The notes: generated from the letters alone by a model not told the origin. DNA of 64,000 nt from Coix lacryma-jobi var. lacryma-jobi (GCA_009763385.1 CM019824.1:147009705-147073704); one strand, 5' to 3'. Counted from the first letter of the stretch, positions 10,375-22,363 are shown. Numbers and translations: made by a program.

Positions 10375-12456
10375 GAGTGTGCAACATGTCTCTTGGTTGT
10401 TGGTGTGCATGTGTGGAGCTCGGAGACAATGGTCAATGGAGAGATGAAGATCAAGTAGAGACGTGCCATGTCGATGGACCGAGAGTGGCGAAGGGCGGAC
10501 ATGAGGCTTGGAATGAGGAACTAGGAGACCGGATGACCAGTCGTGGTAGCTAGCACTTAACAACAACAAGCTAGAGTACATGGGAATAAAGACGACATTG
10601 GTCAGGTCAAGACAGAAGGTGGCACCTGGCATAGGCCGAACACGGGCTTGCATAGGAGATGCAAGTGTCGTCGGTTGAGTCAGGGAGAAAGGCGAAGATG
10701 TCGTGCTTGGCGGAGGCTGGACATGCGTCGACACTGATGTTGGGAGATGGGGTGTAGCACCTACTCTCCTTCCACGACACGGGTTTGGTAGTTGAGCCTC
10801 AGAAAACTACCACGGCAGTTCTAGGTTTAGGCCTCAAAACCTCGGGTGGCCGATTTATGAGTTTGAGCCTCAAAAGTAAGGTTAGCAGGTTTCCAGGTTT
10901 GGGCCTCAAAACCTGGGCGTGGACGGTTTCCGAGTTTGGCCACAAAACTCGGGCTGAGGACGGTTTCCAGGTTTGGGCCTCAAAACCTGGGCGCTGCGGG
11001 TTTGCTGAGTTTGGGCCTCAAAACTCAGATGCTGGTGGGCTGGTTTCCCGGTTTGGGCCTCAAAACCGGGGGTTGGCTGGAAAAGGCTGGTTTCCCAGTT
11101 TGGGCCACAAAACCGGGGGTTGCAGAGCGAGGGCGGCACGTGGTGGCAATCTGGAGGTTGCGTCGAGGCAACGCTTCGAATTGTGCGGGCGTGGCCGTCG
11201 GATACACCTACCACCGAGTTGGTCCAGAATAACCCTAGGGTTTAGCTGGTTCGCTCTGTAATTAGAATAGTGAGGGGTAGAGTAGGAATTAGACTTAGGT
11301 TAGAATTAGATAAGTAGTAGGGAGACACCCTCCTCCTATCTATCTCAGTCATTTGCTCTTTCGCACTTAGGGTTTCCTGCTCTCCCAATCCCCTGCTGTA
11401 GCGAACCTGAGATCCACAGAGAAGAGAACAATACCTCTGTGTTCATGAGATTTTGAGGAAGTGAGGCCGTAACCTCACTGTTGTAACGTGTGGTAGCCAC
11501 ACGGTTGCAAATTCGTGGGTGTGATTCACGTTTTATTCGTGTTCTTCGCGGAATCCTTTTTCTCCACGATTTTCCCATCGCTTGATCTCTTTGTTCGGTT
11601 CATCTTTTGCAAATCTGTTTGAACCAAGTTGTTCTAGATCGTGAGGCACTTCTTTTGACCGAAGGAATTCACTTCTAACCTCACGGTCTAGGAGATCGAT
11701 CGATTTTCGTTTCGGGTCAAGTTTTTCTCCCTTCCCCCGAATTTCTTCGATTCATCGATTTAGATATAGGTTCGAGCCATGATCTCTTAGAGATACCTCA
11801 CTATCCTCTTTGTGACTCTACTCACTAAGTTTGATCCCTAGAGGATTCGTTTTGAGTGAGATCGAGTCGATTCGGTGGACGAGCTGTGAAATCACGGGGT
11901 GACCGGACGCTGGTTGTTCATCGACCGGACGCTCCCTGTGAGTCCGGTCGTTGAAGGCTGAGCTTGGCCTGTTTTGCGAACTTGACCGGACGTTGGTTTT
12001 TAGAACTGACCAGACGCACAGGATCTACTGTTCATCTGTTTCAGCGTTTGTGACCGGACGCTCTGTGCACTGACCGGACGCTCGGCTCTGGTGAGTCCGG
12101 TCCAACACAGAGAGGTACCAAAACGAGTTTTGTGTGACCGGACGCGTCCGGTCCCTGCTGACCGGACGCTGACCAGAGTCCGGTCATGACTGCTCTGTGA
12201 GTTTTCGTTCGCGGCTTGCTCGTCCGTTGTCGGATTTTGTTTCCGTCTTTTGCGTTGGGTTTCTAGAGTTGTATAGTGTCTCGCTGTGCTTCTTGGAAGA
12301 ATCCACCCTACATCTAAGGTCGTGGACACTAGCAAGCTCTAGGGTTTGCCTTTGGGTTGATTTACGGGACAGTGGCAACAAGTTTCCGAAAGGAAAATTT
12401 GAAGCTCCCATTCACCCCCCCTCTGGTCGCTTTCTGGTAGGATTCTCGGTCCTTCA
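10375..12456 (+). mobile_element. LTR E1, same copia family, opposite orientation to C
   Basis: The reverse complement of the C-type LTR: it lacks only about 50 bp of its beginning and ends TCGGTCCTTCA at 12456. Its middle (about 10880-11330) is nearly identical to LTR C, while both outer parts are more diverged and its right part resembles copia B LTRs. It carries its own hairpin array (10821-11118) and a GACCGGACGCT word array at about 11895-12190. No internal region follows it. It is therefore the right LTR of an element, or a solo LTR, inserted into E2, and it was then itself the target of C. Confidence 0.75.
10821..11118. repeat. Array of about eight hairpin units in LTR E1
   Basis: The same design as in LTR C, read on the opposite strand. 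Units include CCAGGTTT...AAACCTGG, CCGAGTTT...AAACTCGG, CTGAGTTT...AAACTCAG and CCCGGTTT...AAACCGGG, with GGGCCTCA loops. The first two units (10821-10885) are degraded. Confidence 0.85.
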
Positions 12457-13843
12457 GCCTCAAAACCCGGCGGAGGTTCCAAGGAGGAATGGGGCGGCAC
12501 GTGGTGACACCGTGAGGTTTACGTCGAGATGAAGCTTGTGGTGAGAAGGCTAGTCACCATCGGGGTGGCACATGGCGGCATCGTGAGACTTGCGTTGCAG
12601 CGAAGCTAACGATGAGGAAGACGCATGACTGTCGATGAAGGAAGTCTGCAGAGTTGGACTAGAATGCCCTTGGGCTGGCTAGTTTGCACTTTGTATCCTA
12701 ATTAAGGGTAGAAGGGGTATTACATTTAGACTATAAATAAGGGATGACACCCCTCATCCTCCCTTATCACTTCAGTCAGACTATTTTCCTATTCATCTAT
12801 TAGACATCTCCTTCCTCATAGCTACTATACTGATTTGCAGAGACGAATTATTCCTCTGTGTATTTGGATTTTAGCAAAGGTGATCGTAATCACCTTGTCT
12901 CATCGTTGGGAATTTTGACTGAAATCTTTGTTTTTGTTTTTTGTTCTTCGTGTTCTTCGTTTTTTCCTCTGTGTGATTTCGTGAGATCTTTTGATTGGTG
13001 TGGTAGATTGCGATTTTGTTTGAACCATCTTGTTCTTTGTTGTGAGAGATATATTTCCACGAAGGATTTTCTTTAATTCCTCACGAGCACCTAGATCGGG
13101 CGGAAATCGTTTTTGAAAGCAAAACTTTCCCGTTTCCCCGTGATCTAAGATATCTCAAGATCTAGTTGGATTCGAGCCATGATTTCTTAGAAATAGCTTG
13201 CCAACATGTTTGAGATCACCTAGGTGAAGTTTGGTTGCAAGCCCTTTTAATTTGGTCGAGGTACGATCGAATTTGGGTTTAAATCGTGCTGTTTTTGCAT
13301 GGCCTGCGCGTTGGCGGACAGTCCGGACTCATCCCCGGACTGTCCACGAGCTGGGGACTTGCACAAGCAGTCCCGGAGCCCGACTGTCCCTTTGCTGTCA
13401 GGTGACCGGCGGACAGTCCGCCACCTGATCGCGGACAGTTTGCCGGCACAAGTTGACGCTGAATAGTTTCGCTGTTTGCACTGTCCACGTGAATGGTAGA
13501 CAGCCCGGGACCCTAGGCGTGCACAGTCCGGGACCTCTTCAATAGTTTAGATTCTAGACTTTGACCGGCGGATAGTCCGCGAGTAGACCCCGGACAGTCC
13601 GCCGCTGTGCAGTTTTCTCCGGCTTTGATGTTCCGCTTTGTGCTTACTCTTGGTGCTTCTCCGACAGTCCTGCTATATCTTTAGGATATTTTCTAAGGTA
13701 TCCAACCACCAGTTGACTTGTGGACTTGCCGCTCTTGAGTGGTTTTGCTTTGGGTTCATTTTCTAGGATAGTGGTCGATCCCTAATGAAAAAGAAATTTT
13801 CGGCTCCCGTTCACTTCCTCTGGTCGTCGTTTTCGGTTCTTCA
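12457..13843 (+). mobile_element. LTR E2 fragment, older member of the same copia family
   Basis: Starts in mid-LTR inside a hairpin unit (GCCTCAAAACCCGG), directly after the end of E1. It has a good TATA box (TATAAATA, 12732-12739) followed by a transcript-start-like segment homologous to LTR C 9480-9560 on the other strand. It contains a GGCGGACAGTCCG array (about 13310-13600) and ends GGTTCTTCA at 13843. A disturbed primer-binding site (ATGGTATCTGAG, about 13852-13863) follows, so an eroded internal region may continue for a short distance. Confidence 0.65.
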
Positions 13844-15821
13844 ATTTGACGATGGTATCTGAGTGTGCTCAAACTTGTTAGTGATATATGAATAAGGAAA
13901 AAAATTAATGTTAGACAAGTAAAAGTGTTAATTTTGTCTTCGGGTCAGTATGTTGACCAAAGATTCAGACCTTCCAATGGCTACGTGGTTTTGCCGCGTT
14001 GGGCCTCTCACAAATTGAAAGTAAGTGGACTGGGGCTCGTTTAGTTAGCATGGTCGGCCACCAGCCCACCAGTTCATTTCCGCCTATCATTGCTGCTGCG
14101 CATGGGCCACTCAGCTAGCTGTTGGCCCTACTCGGCATGTGGCAAAGCAAACAAGTTTCCTAAAATAAAAAGTGTAAAAAAAATAGAGTAATTATATATG
14201 ACTAGTCCCTAAATTATTATGGAGTTCTCATCCAGATCCTCAAATTAATAAACTGCAGTCTAGGCTCCCTAAATAAAAAGTGTAAAATATTTTTGGTGTA
14301 ACATCTCGGTGAAAAAATGCCACTCACCTAATCGTGTTCTGGCAATTCACGTCAGTTCTGTCAAAAAAAATAGCATCTGTTGTTCGGTAGGGATTTTACA
14401 AATTACCTTAGGGCGGTTTAGACGCTTGGAATTGAATCCATTTTAAGAATAATAATTTAGACGTATATTAATTAAGCTAATATGATTATATATGAGTTAT
14501 ATTTGTATATTATTATTGGCTGTACGAGACACATACTAATATGTTACATTTCTACCGTAGGGGAGTGAGTTGAAGAGAGTGTTATAAGTTGTAAAATAGA
14601 AATATAGTATGATAATCTATATAATCCATTTCTCTCTCCCACCCTATGAATTTAAGATAGGCTTATATATGAACTTTGAAAAGTAGTAGAATATCAAATT
14701 CCAAACCAAATAGCCTAATTTATTGAGTGGATTGCAATTCCTCCAAAATGAAAGGATCAAAACGAGCCCTTATACTCTTTGTTGAGGTTGAATGACCCCC
14801 TTGCCTCATCTCCTCTTTCGCTCCTTGCTTCTGCCTTCTCTATATATTTTTCCTACTACTACATAAATAATTTTCCAGCAATGAGAGTTTTTTTTATGGA
14901 GATGACTCAATCCAAGGTCCCCTCTAAAAGATGGGACCATGTGTGCATTTTGGCATTAGGAGGAAAGATATATCCAATATTTGAAGGATAAGTTGAGGAA
15001 AAGGAGAAAGCAGCTAAGGATGGACATTTTGGTACTAGGATGATGGAGGAGGCACATGGAGGCGGATAACTCTATTTTGATAGCCAAACTAAGAACTTTG
15101 GTAGCTTTAGGTTATGTAATAATTGTTGCTAAAACAGTTTGATGTTGTGGGTATGCTTGGTGTTGTTGTTCTTGGAAATATTGTTTTGCTATTGTTATAA
15201 GCAAGACCAAATGAATGTAAGGTGGTAGTGGAAAGAGTACTCAAATGTTTGTTCTGAGAAATGTTATTGTCAACTACCGGTTCATAAAATTTGAGTTGAA
15301 CTGTTTGTTCATGTCTTTTGTTCTCAAAAGAATTTGAATACAACTAAATGTCTATTTATACTCATTATTCATGATATATAAATTTATATTTATGTGGGAT
15401 TATCAGGCACTGCCATTAGAACTTAGAGTTAGTGATGACACCAATTACGTGTGATACACTACCTTGATACCAATATAGTATCAACCTATTACTAGCTATT
15501 TTGTACCTTGGACAACATTGGTTGAACAGGGTGGCAGTGACCGAAGCGCGATGGCTTTAGGGCAGTTCCAATTATGAAACTATGAGATGATTTTTATATA
15601 CTTCTAATTAATTTAGATACTACATATAGGAACTTCCTCACAATGAATTGTTTCTCTAATGATTTTTAATCCAATCATCTATATTCTCTCTCCTACATCT
15701 ACATGAACCTATCATATCTTTCCCTATCTTGGTTCTTGTGTAGACATATTTTGCTATATAAGAAACCATTCCCTTCCCTCTCTTCCTTAAGTTCAATATA
15801 TGTCACTTTAGTAATTTGCTT
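13844..15821. other. Non-coding flank with MITE; no convincing gene
   Basis: Apart from the MITE at 14411-14769 I see no credible gene. Short open frames at 14779-14991 and around 14881-15100 have no recognisable domain. From about 15562 a sequence starting GGGCAGTTCCAATTATGAAA, preceded by TTTA, resembles the left end of another Tourist-type MITE, but I cannot find its right end. This segment and 61268 onward were contiguous before copia A inserted. Confidence 0.5.
14411..14769. mobile_element. Tourist/Harbinger-like MITE
   Basis: 359 bp, AT-rich, bounded by TTA at 14408-14410 and TTA at 14770-14772, the target-duplication type of PIF/Harbinger elements. The ends are GGGCGGTTTAGACG and ...CAAAACGAGCCC, i.e. 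imperfect terminal inverted repeats GGGC(GG/TC)GTTT. Sub-terminal GGAATTGAATCC and GGATTGCAATTCC are also inverted copies. No coding capacity. Confidence 0.75.
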
Positions 15822-15826
15822 ACTTT

Positions 15827-17872
15827 TGTAAGTGCATTCGCCCCCAATGTGGGTTTTGGCTAATTAATGACAATCAAATTAGGGACTAACCGTTTTATAA
15901 AGGCATGCATGTAGGTATTAGTCCTTAAAAAGAATTATGATGTTGATATCCCGTGAACAAAGCACGTCAAATTATGTTGGACAAAAGTTGCCTAGCTCAA
16001 GTGATGGATTGATAGTTTAATTTTAAACTTGAGTTATAGATAAGCCAGACTATCAAGAGGGATACAAATTAGGCTAGCTAAATGTGGAGAAAAGTGCTCA
16101 TGTCGACTAACAAAAGTTTGCTTGAGAGTCACCGCACGATCACGAACACATAGATGTTTTTCTGCACAGTCGGTTGTACCGAGCATGGGGGTCGGTGGTA
16201 CCGACCAGGGGAGCCGCGCGCAATGCTCTCTGGATGGGGTTCATTTTGAACTATCAGTAGTACCGCTATAAAACCCGGTAGTACCGACCAACCAGACCTT
16301 TTTAACACCCTCTCTGTGTAGATCCAAAATGGCCTAGCGGTAGTACCGCTATAAAACCTGGTACTACCGGGCTCGGTACCGACCCCATGGTCAGTGGTAC
16401 CGACTGTGCTAGGTCAGTCTGCGGACCTCTTTGTTCGTGAGCCAAATGACTTGTCGGTAGTACCGCTATAAAAGTCGGTACTACCGGGCTCGGTGGTACC
16501 AACCCCTGGTCGGTGGTACCGAGCGCCCTGAGTGACTTTTCGCAAAGCTCTCTGTTCGTGGCCATTTTGGCCTAGCGGTAGTACCGCCATAAGGCCGGTA
16601 CTACCGACCCCCGGTAGTACCGACCCATTGGTCGATGGTTGCAAGTAAGTCAAACTAGATCTGGTGCAGTGTTTTTGGCTGGCCGGTACTACCGACCATG
16701 CATGGTCGGTACTACCGATAGGCCTCGGGACTAGGCGACTATAAATAGCCACCCACTCCACTTCTAACCATTATTCACTCACTTCACATATTCATTGCAA
16801 CCTACCAGCTGACAAAGAGCCTCCCAAGCATTGACTCCTCCCCTCTCTCTCCCCCTTTGCTCCTAGATTCAGGCCACGTCCAGTTCCCCATATTTGCCCA
16901 AATATTTTGCATAGTAACTGTCACATCGAATCTTTACACGCATGCATGGAGCATTAAATGTAGGTAAAAAAATAACTAATTGTACTTTTGGTCTGCTCAT
17001 GTCGAGACGAATCTTTTGAGTCAAGTTGGTCCATGTTTGGACAAAGTTTGTTAAATAACAACGAAAGTGCTACAGTAACTTTTCGCCACATATTTCGCGA
17101 ACTGAACAAGGCATTCTCTTGCAAGATTTGAGCTAGGGAAGTGAGAATAGAGAGTGGGAAGCTTCAATCTACGACTTGAGCACTTGGTTCCCTCATCTTG
17201 ACGGCTTGGTTTGTGTTTATTACTCTTGGGTTCTTTGAACCCTAGCCGGTTAGGTGTTCTTCGTGGTAGCCCGTGTTGATTCATTTGTGAGGGCTCCTCG
17301 AAGCGTTTGTATTTTCCATGTGATTCTTAGTGGAGAAACTCGGCTAACCTTTGTGGTGGCTTGAGTGAGGCAAGGAGGTGAAAGAGACTCCGACCTTGGT
17401 GGTCACCTCAACAACGAGGACGTAGGCACTCCTTAGTGGTTTGGCCGAACCTCGGGATAAATCGCTGTGTCCCACGTGCTTGTTGTTATCTCTACTTTGC
17501 ATACTTCGCATGTACTTGTGTTCTTCGTGTTCTTCCTTTCCCTCTCTCTTTCTTAGGTTGGGAAGGCTCGATCTACACTGTGGGGAGTAACCAAGGTTTG
17601 GGAAGATTACAATCTTCGTCTACAATACTTAGGGAAGTGGGGTAATTACTAGATCTGAAGTTGTATTTCATTTACATCGGATTTGTAGTTGCTTTTAGGT
17701 TCCCGGTAGTGCCGTTTGTTTGTATCGGTAGTATCGGTGTTTAATACCCGGTAGTACCGACCCAAACAAACCGGCAATACCGGTCGTTATTTAATTACAA
17801 ATTTTAGTTGTTGAGTTTTAGATTTCGGAGAATCACCTATTCACCCCCCTCTAGGCTGATTTGATCCTTTCA
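15827..17872 (+). repeat. 5' LTR of copia A
   Basis: 2,046 bp from TGTAAGTGCA to GATCCTTTCA. The TATA box TATAAATAG lies at 16740-16748, followed by a C/T-rich leader. The U3 part (16185-16722) holds many CGGTAGTACCG palindromes, and more occur downstream (17705-17790). It differs from the 3' LTR by roughly 30 substitutions and a few indels (hand count), including a 12-bp indel at about 16385. Confidence 0.93.
16185..16722. repeat. CGGTAGTACCG palindrome array in the copia A 5' LTR
   Basis: Well over ten copies of CGGTAGTACCG, GGTACTACCG and GGTGGTACCG. Four are arranged as GTACCG(C/T)ATAAA-like spacers between palindromes. The 3' LTR carries the same array at about 59575-60108. Confidence 0.85.
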
Positions 17873-17874
17873 AT

Positions 17875-17887
17875 TGGTATCAGAGCC
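17875..17887 (+). other. Primer-binding site of copia A
   Basis: TGGTATCAGAGCC, two bases after the LTR end, complementary to the 3' end of plant initiator-Met tRNA. Confidence 0.9.
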
Positions 17888-17928
17888 TAACCCTTTGTGT
17901 TAGCGCTTCACCGCGTAAGGGAAAAATC

Positions 17929-20900
17929 ATGTTTACCCTAAGTCAAGAAGATGTTGATAGTGTTGGTAGTTCTTAACTTCACTAAAGATAGAGCTAGGCA
18001 ACTATCCCCGGTAATGGCCCAGAAATGCTTGTTGACACTTGCCAACGTCGTGACTTGGAGTAGACTATGGAATCTACCCCTGGCAACGGTGCTAGAAATG
18101 CTTGTAGCAAGTCCAGTCACTATACCTAAAGGAGTGAAGCTAAAGCAGCTATCTACTAATGTCAAATGGGGTTGTCAATCTCGACACTAGTAGGAGCTAG
18201 CTAGAGAGATTGCAATCTACCAGGAGGAGATTCTGCAAGCGCACAGAACTATCGTAGCAGCACTTCCCTGGGAGTACCAGGTGTCGATTTATTTGATCCC
18301 AAAGAAAGGCTAGGGTGGTGTATGAGTCGAGTCAAGGAGGGGATGAGAGTCGAAGAATAAGAAAAGGGAAAAGGAGAGAAAAGAAGATGAAAGGCTAGAA
18401 AGAATATGTGGGTGGATAGGTAAGGATGAAATGGATGGTAAGGTAGGGTGGATGGATAGGTGGGTAAAGGAGAATAGGATAACTAAAGATAACTAACTAA
18501 TAACTATTAACTACTCATAGATAACCACGAAGCAAGATAACTACGAAGCAAGATAGACAAATGTCAATAAAGCAACCAAGTTAAGTATAGTTTTATTCCT
18601 ATCTTATCAAGTATCGAGGCGTACTAGCCTTTACCACTGACTTAGGTTGAACGCTACAACAACGAGCCATACTGTTAAACTGGGCCAACTACGTGGTGGA
18701 ATTCAAGGCGCACAGGGCTGTCACCACCTGCTTGCTACCACAGCTATCCGGGGGTCCAGCCGTATCTGAAGGTAAGTCTATAACTAAGCACCACGCTTAA
18801 CTATATTCTAACTATCTCTACCCTAGATTTGAATAGAGACACCCTTGCGAACGTCAGAACAAATACTTGACTTAATAAGATAAACACTAAACTAACTAAG
18901 CAACCTATTGGCAAAGATCAAACACTAAGCACACTAGAGATTAACTACTATGGCTAAGTGAATTGAACTGTAGGATAGCTAGGCAGTCAAGCAATCAATC
19001 AAGTATACTACTCAATACTGGTAAGTAGAATAAAGTAATACTTGAAATGATGAACTAGAATATAGTAAAGTGCTTGAGATACAAGAGCAAAACCTGAACT
19101 GGAGATGAAGGAAGACTCTTCCCAGCTCCAGGACCGATCACTCGCACGCCTCTACTCTTGAGCTAAGCCTTGAGCAGCGCTTCCGCGAGGGCAAAGATGC
19201 CTTGCTCTACTAGCTACCTACTTGCCTAAGCTTGGCTAAACCCTAAGCTATTAGCTCTCTGGCTCTAGCCTTGCTTTCTTTCCTTCCTTGCTTCTTTTGC
19301 TTGTGTTTCTTGGTGTGTGTTGGTGTGTTGCCTCCAGGGGGGTATTTATAGCCTTGTGGAGTGAGGGGGTTCTTATAGGGGGCAGCCAACCGACCTAGGG
19401 CAAACCCTAGTGGCGGGCGCCAGCCCTAGGTGGCGGCCGCCACCCCCCTCACCGTTGGATGCACCATCATTGTTTCAATGGCATCCAGGAGCTCCAAAGA
19501 GGCAGTTGCAAGGTCGGTTGCATGTCCAGATAACCGTCATTGGTCATGATCCACGCCATTCCCCTCCTGAACCGTCCGATGCCACTGACCTAGTGACCAA
19601 GGGCCAAGATTTGGCCTTGGGGAGGTCACATGGATCGGTGATGTGGCAGGGAGTGGACTTGGGCCAACCCAAGTGGCGGGCGCCACCTAGGGGTGGCGGG
19701 CGCCACCCCCCTGAGGCCCAATTGGGCCCTGCTGAGTGGGCTTGGCCTTTGGTGGTTCAAATATCCAAATTTGGTTCAAATCCTGCATTCAAATAAAAAT
19801 CTATGGACATGTGGAATTTGGTTAGTTTGAAACCTATTTGACTACATTTCATGCCTTTTTGGTGAATTTTAGGGTAAAATGTTGATGGTAAAACAGGTGT
19901 TTAAGGACCATCAACAGATAGCATTGTCAAGAAGGTTGCGGATCAACTGCTAGAACAGCAAGCAAAGCAGTTGGAAGATCAAATGAATAAAATGAAGCAA
20001 GAGATTGAGAGCTTGAAGCAAGCCTTGAGCAGCAAAGGTGAAACATCAGGTGGTGGAGAAGTTCCTCTAGTGCCAAAAGATAAAAGGCAAAAGGTGGAGA
20101 AGAGGAAGACAAGAAATCAGCAGAATTCTCAAGCATGCCATTTGACTATGGCCAAATGACCAAGGTTCTTCAACTACCTAGCATCAACTTAGGCAAACCT
20201 CATTCCTTTGATGGAATCAACTACAATGATTGGGCACACAAGATGAAGTTGCATCTTCTTGCCGCAAGAGCTTGGGAGATAGTTGAGAATGGACCAAGTC
20301 ACATTGAAGGAGAAGAGTATACCGATCTATATGCAGTCGAGTTTCGGCAAAATACTAAAGCGGCGTCCTTAATTCTATCATGCCTCAGGCCCGAAGAGAG
20401 TACCAAGGTCCATGGAATGGAAGTTGCAAATAAAGAAGATTTGGGACACTCTCAAGATATCATATGAGGGTGATGCAAGTGTGAGGAAATGTAACATAGA
20501 GCTTCTTCAAGGGAAGATTGAGAACTTCACAATCAAGAGTGGTTAAACCACTCAACAATGTTTGATAGATACGTGACCTTGATCAACAAGATTAGGGCCC
20601 TTGGAGATGAAAAGTGGGATGACAACTCGGCAGCAAGAAAGCTTTGAGAGCCTATAGGAAGAAGAACAAGACACTTGCATCCATAATTATGGAGAGACCA
20701 AACTATGAGAGCATGGGACCACATGAGATGCTTGCCAAAATCAAGCATCATGAAGTCTTGGATATGAAGCCATAGAAGAACAAGAAGCAAGCAACAAGAA
20801 GGTAGTAGCTTTCAAAGCTAACCAAGAAGGGAGTAAGGCCCAACATGATTCATCAAGTGAAGGAAGTGATGACTCGGATGATGAGATTGCACTTCTTGTG

Positions 20901-22350
20901 AAGAATTTTAGAAGATTCATGAGAAAGAAGATGTACAAGAAGAGCAAAGGTGGATACTTCAAGAAGTCAAAGAAGAGAAATTGCTATGAGTGTGGTGCGG
21001 ATGATCACTTTGTTGTCGATTGTCCACAAAAGAAGAACAAGAGCATGTATAGCAAGAGTGATGACAAGAAGCAAAGAAGAAGAAGGTGAAGCTCACCTTG
21101 GTGAAGAATGATTCTCGGAGGATGACTCAAGTGATGAAGAGAAGAGTAAGGGCAAGGAGAAGGAGAAGGGAGCGGCCAACATTGCCATTCACAAAGCCTC
21201 TCCTCCAAGCCTCTTCTCCAACATAGCTACATCGACTACTTCATCACGCTTATTCGAGGATCTCTCCGACGACGAGGATGACTTCACTCATTCTTGCTTC
21301 ATGGCTAAGGATGAGAAGGTATCATCTACCTCTTCAAATTGCTCTAGTGATGAACATAGTGATGATGATATGGATGAATTTGAACAAAACATGATAAGAA
21401 AATTTGGAAAGAAAGGTGGACCCAAAATAATAAAATTGCTAACTAAGTTAGAGAGTCGAATGAGAGTCTTGTTTTGCAAGGGGACCTGATCACTCAAGAG
21501 AGAGAAAAGAACCTTGCATTGGAAGCCTCTCTTGCCGAGGAGAAGTTGAAGGTTGAGAAATTGACCGTGGAACTATCTTTAGCCAATGACTCTAACAAGA
21601 AGTTGGCTAAGGAGTGTTCCACGAGCAATGACTCAATTGCTAATCTAAAGAATAAGGTTAGCTTGGTTCAAGAAAGCCTCACAAGCTTCAAGATAAATAT
21701 CAAACTCTTGAACTAAGCTACAACACTCTTTGGAGTAGCACCTCTTCAACTACTCCTAAGGATTCCGATAGCTCTAATGCCTCAACTAGTAATGGTTGCA
21801 AAAGATGCTATAAATTGATATAAATGCTTGTGCAACTAACCTTGTTGAGCTAGAGAAGAGACAAGGAGATTCATAGGTTGAACATGATCTTGAGGAATGG
21901 TTGCAAGTGTAAGGTGCAACAACCAAAAGATATCCTCAAGACCGCAAGACATCCATCCATCAAGGATGGAATTGGGTACAATAGGTATGGTGGTAAGGCC
22001 AATGGAAGGAAGATGGTCAATGGGGTACCTTTGTTAACTTTAACAAAGGGGTTCCTCTCTTTGACCTCATGAACAAGGCCAACAAGGTTGCCAATCCAAA
22101 GGCTCCACTTGCTAATGGTAAGATCAACAAGGAGAAGCAAGTGGAGGCCCCAAGCAACAAAAGCCCATATCAAGAAGCTATACATGTGATTACTTGTGTT
22201 GTTGGGGAAGATGGCAAGATTGTCGTAAGTATGTTGGTGCCTCAAGAAGAGGGATTATGAGAAATGTTTGGGTGCCAAAGCTTATGTGACTAACCCCCTA
22301 GGACCCAATCTCACTTGGGTACCTAAATCAAGAACATAATCTTGTTTTGT
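17929..22350 (+). pseudogene. Copia A gag, split by a solo LTR and frameshifted
   Basis: ATG at 17929 opens MFTLSQEDVDS. The frame then runs into the insertion at 17961 and resumes at 19922 (IVKKVADQLL...) as a charged coiled coil, with the 5-base duplication GATAG making the join. The capsid core follows (LPSINLGKPHSFDGINYNDW, about 20175-20240). Frameshifts occur near 20440 and 20550-20660. The zinc knuckle CYECGADDHFVVDC is at about 20981-21022, followed by Lys-rich and Asp/Ser-rich segments and a second coiled coil (21480-21700). The capsid protein once packaged element RNA in the cytoplasm; it is now inactive. Confidence 0.8.
17961..19916 (-). mobile_element. Solo LTR inserted in copia A gag
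   Basis: 1,956 bp starting TGTTGGTAGT and ending CCATCAACA, flanked by perfect GATAG duplications (17956-17960 and 19917-19921). No coding sequence or primer-binding site. A TATAAATA box on the minus strand (19343-19350), followed on that strand by an A-rich leader, gives the orientation. The palindromes GGTGGCGGCCGCCACC and GGTGGCGGGCGCCACC recur at about 19430-19446 and 19673-19712. Family not recognised. Confidence 0.85.
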
Positions 22351-22363
22351 AGGAATATGCCTC

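Noticed and set aside
14779..14991. A 70-codon open frame in the left flank
   Set aside because: AT-rich, no domain, and the sequence after it has no support for a gene.
15562..15821. Second Tourist-type MITE starting GGGCAGTTCCAATTATGAAA
   Set aside because: Left end is plausible but no matching right terminal repeat or duplication could be found before the copia A insertion.
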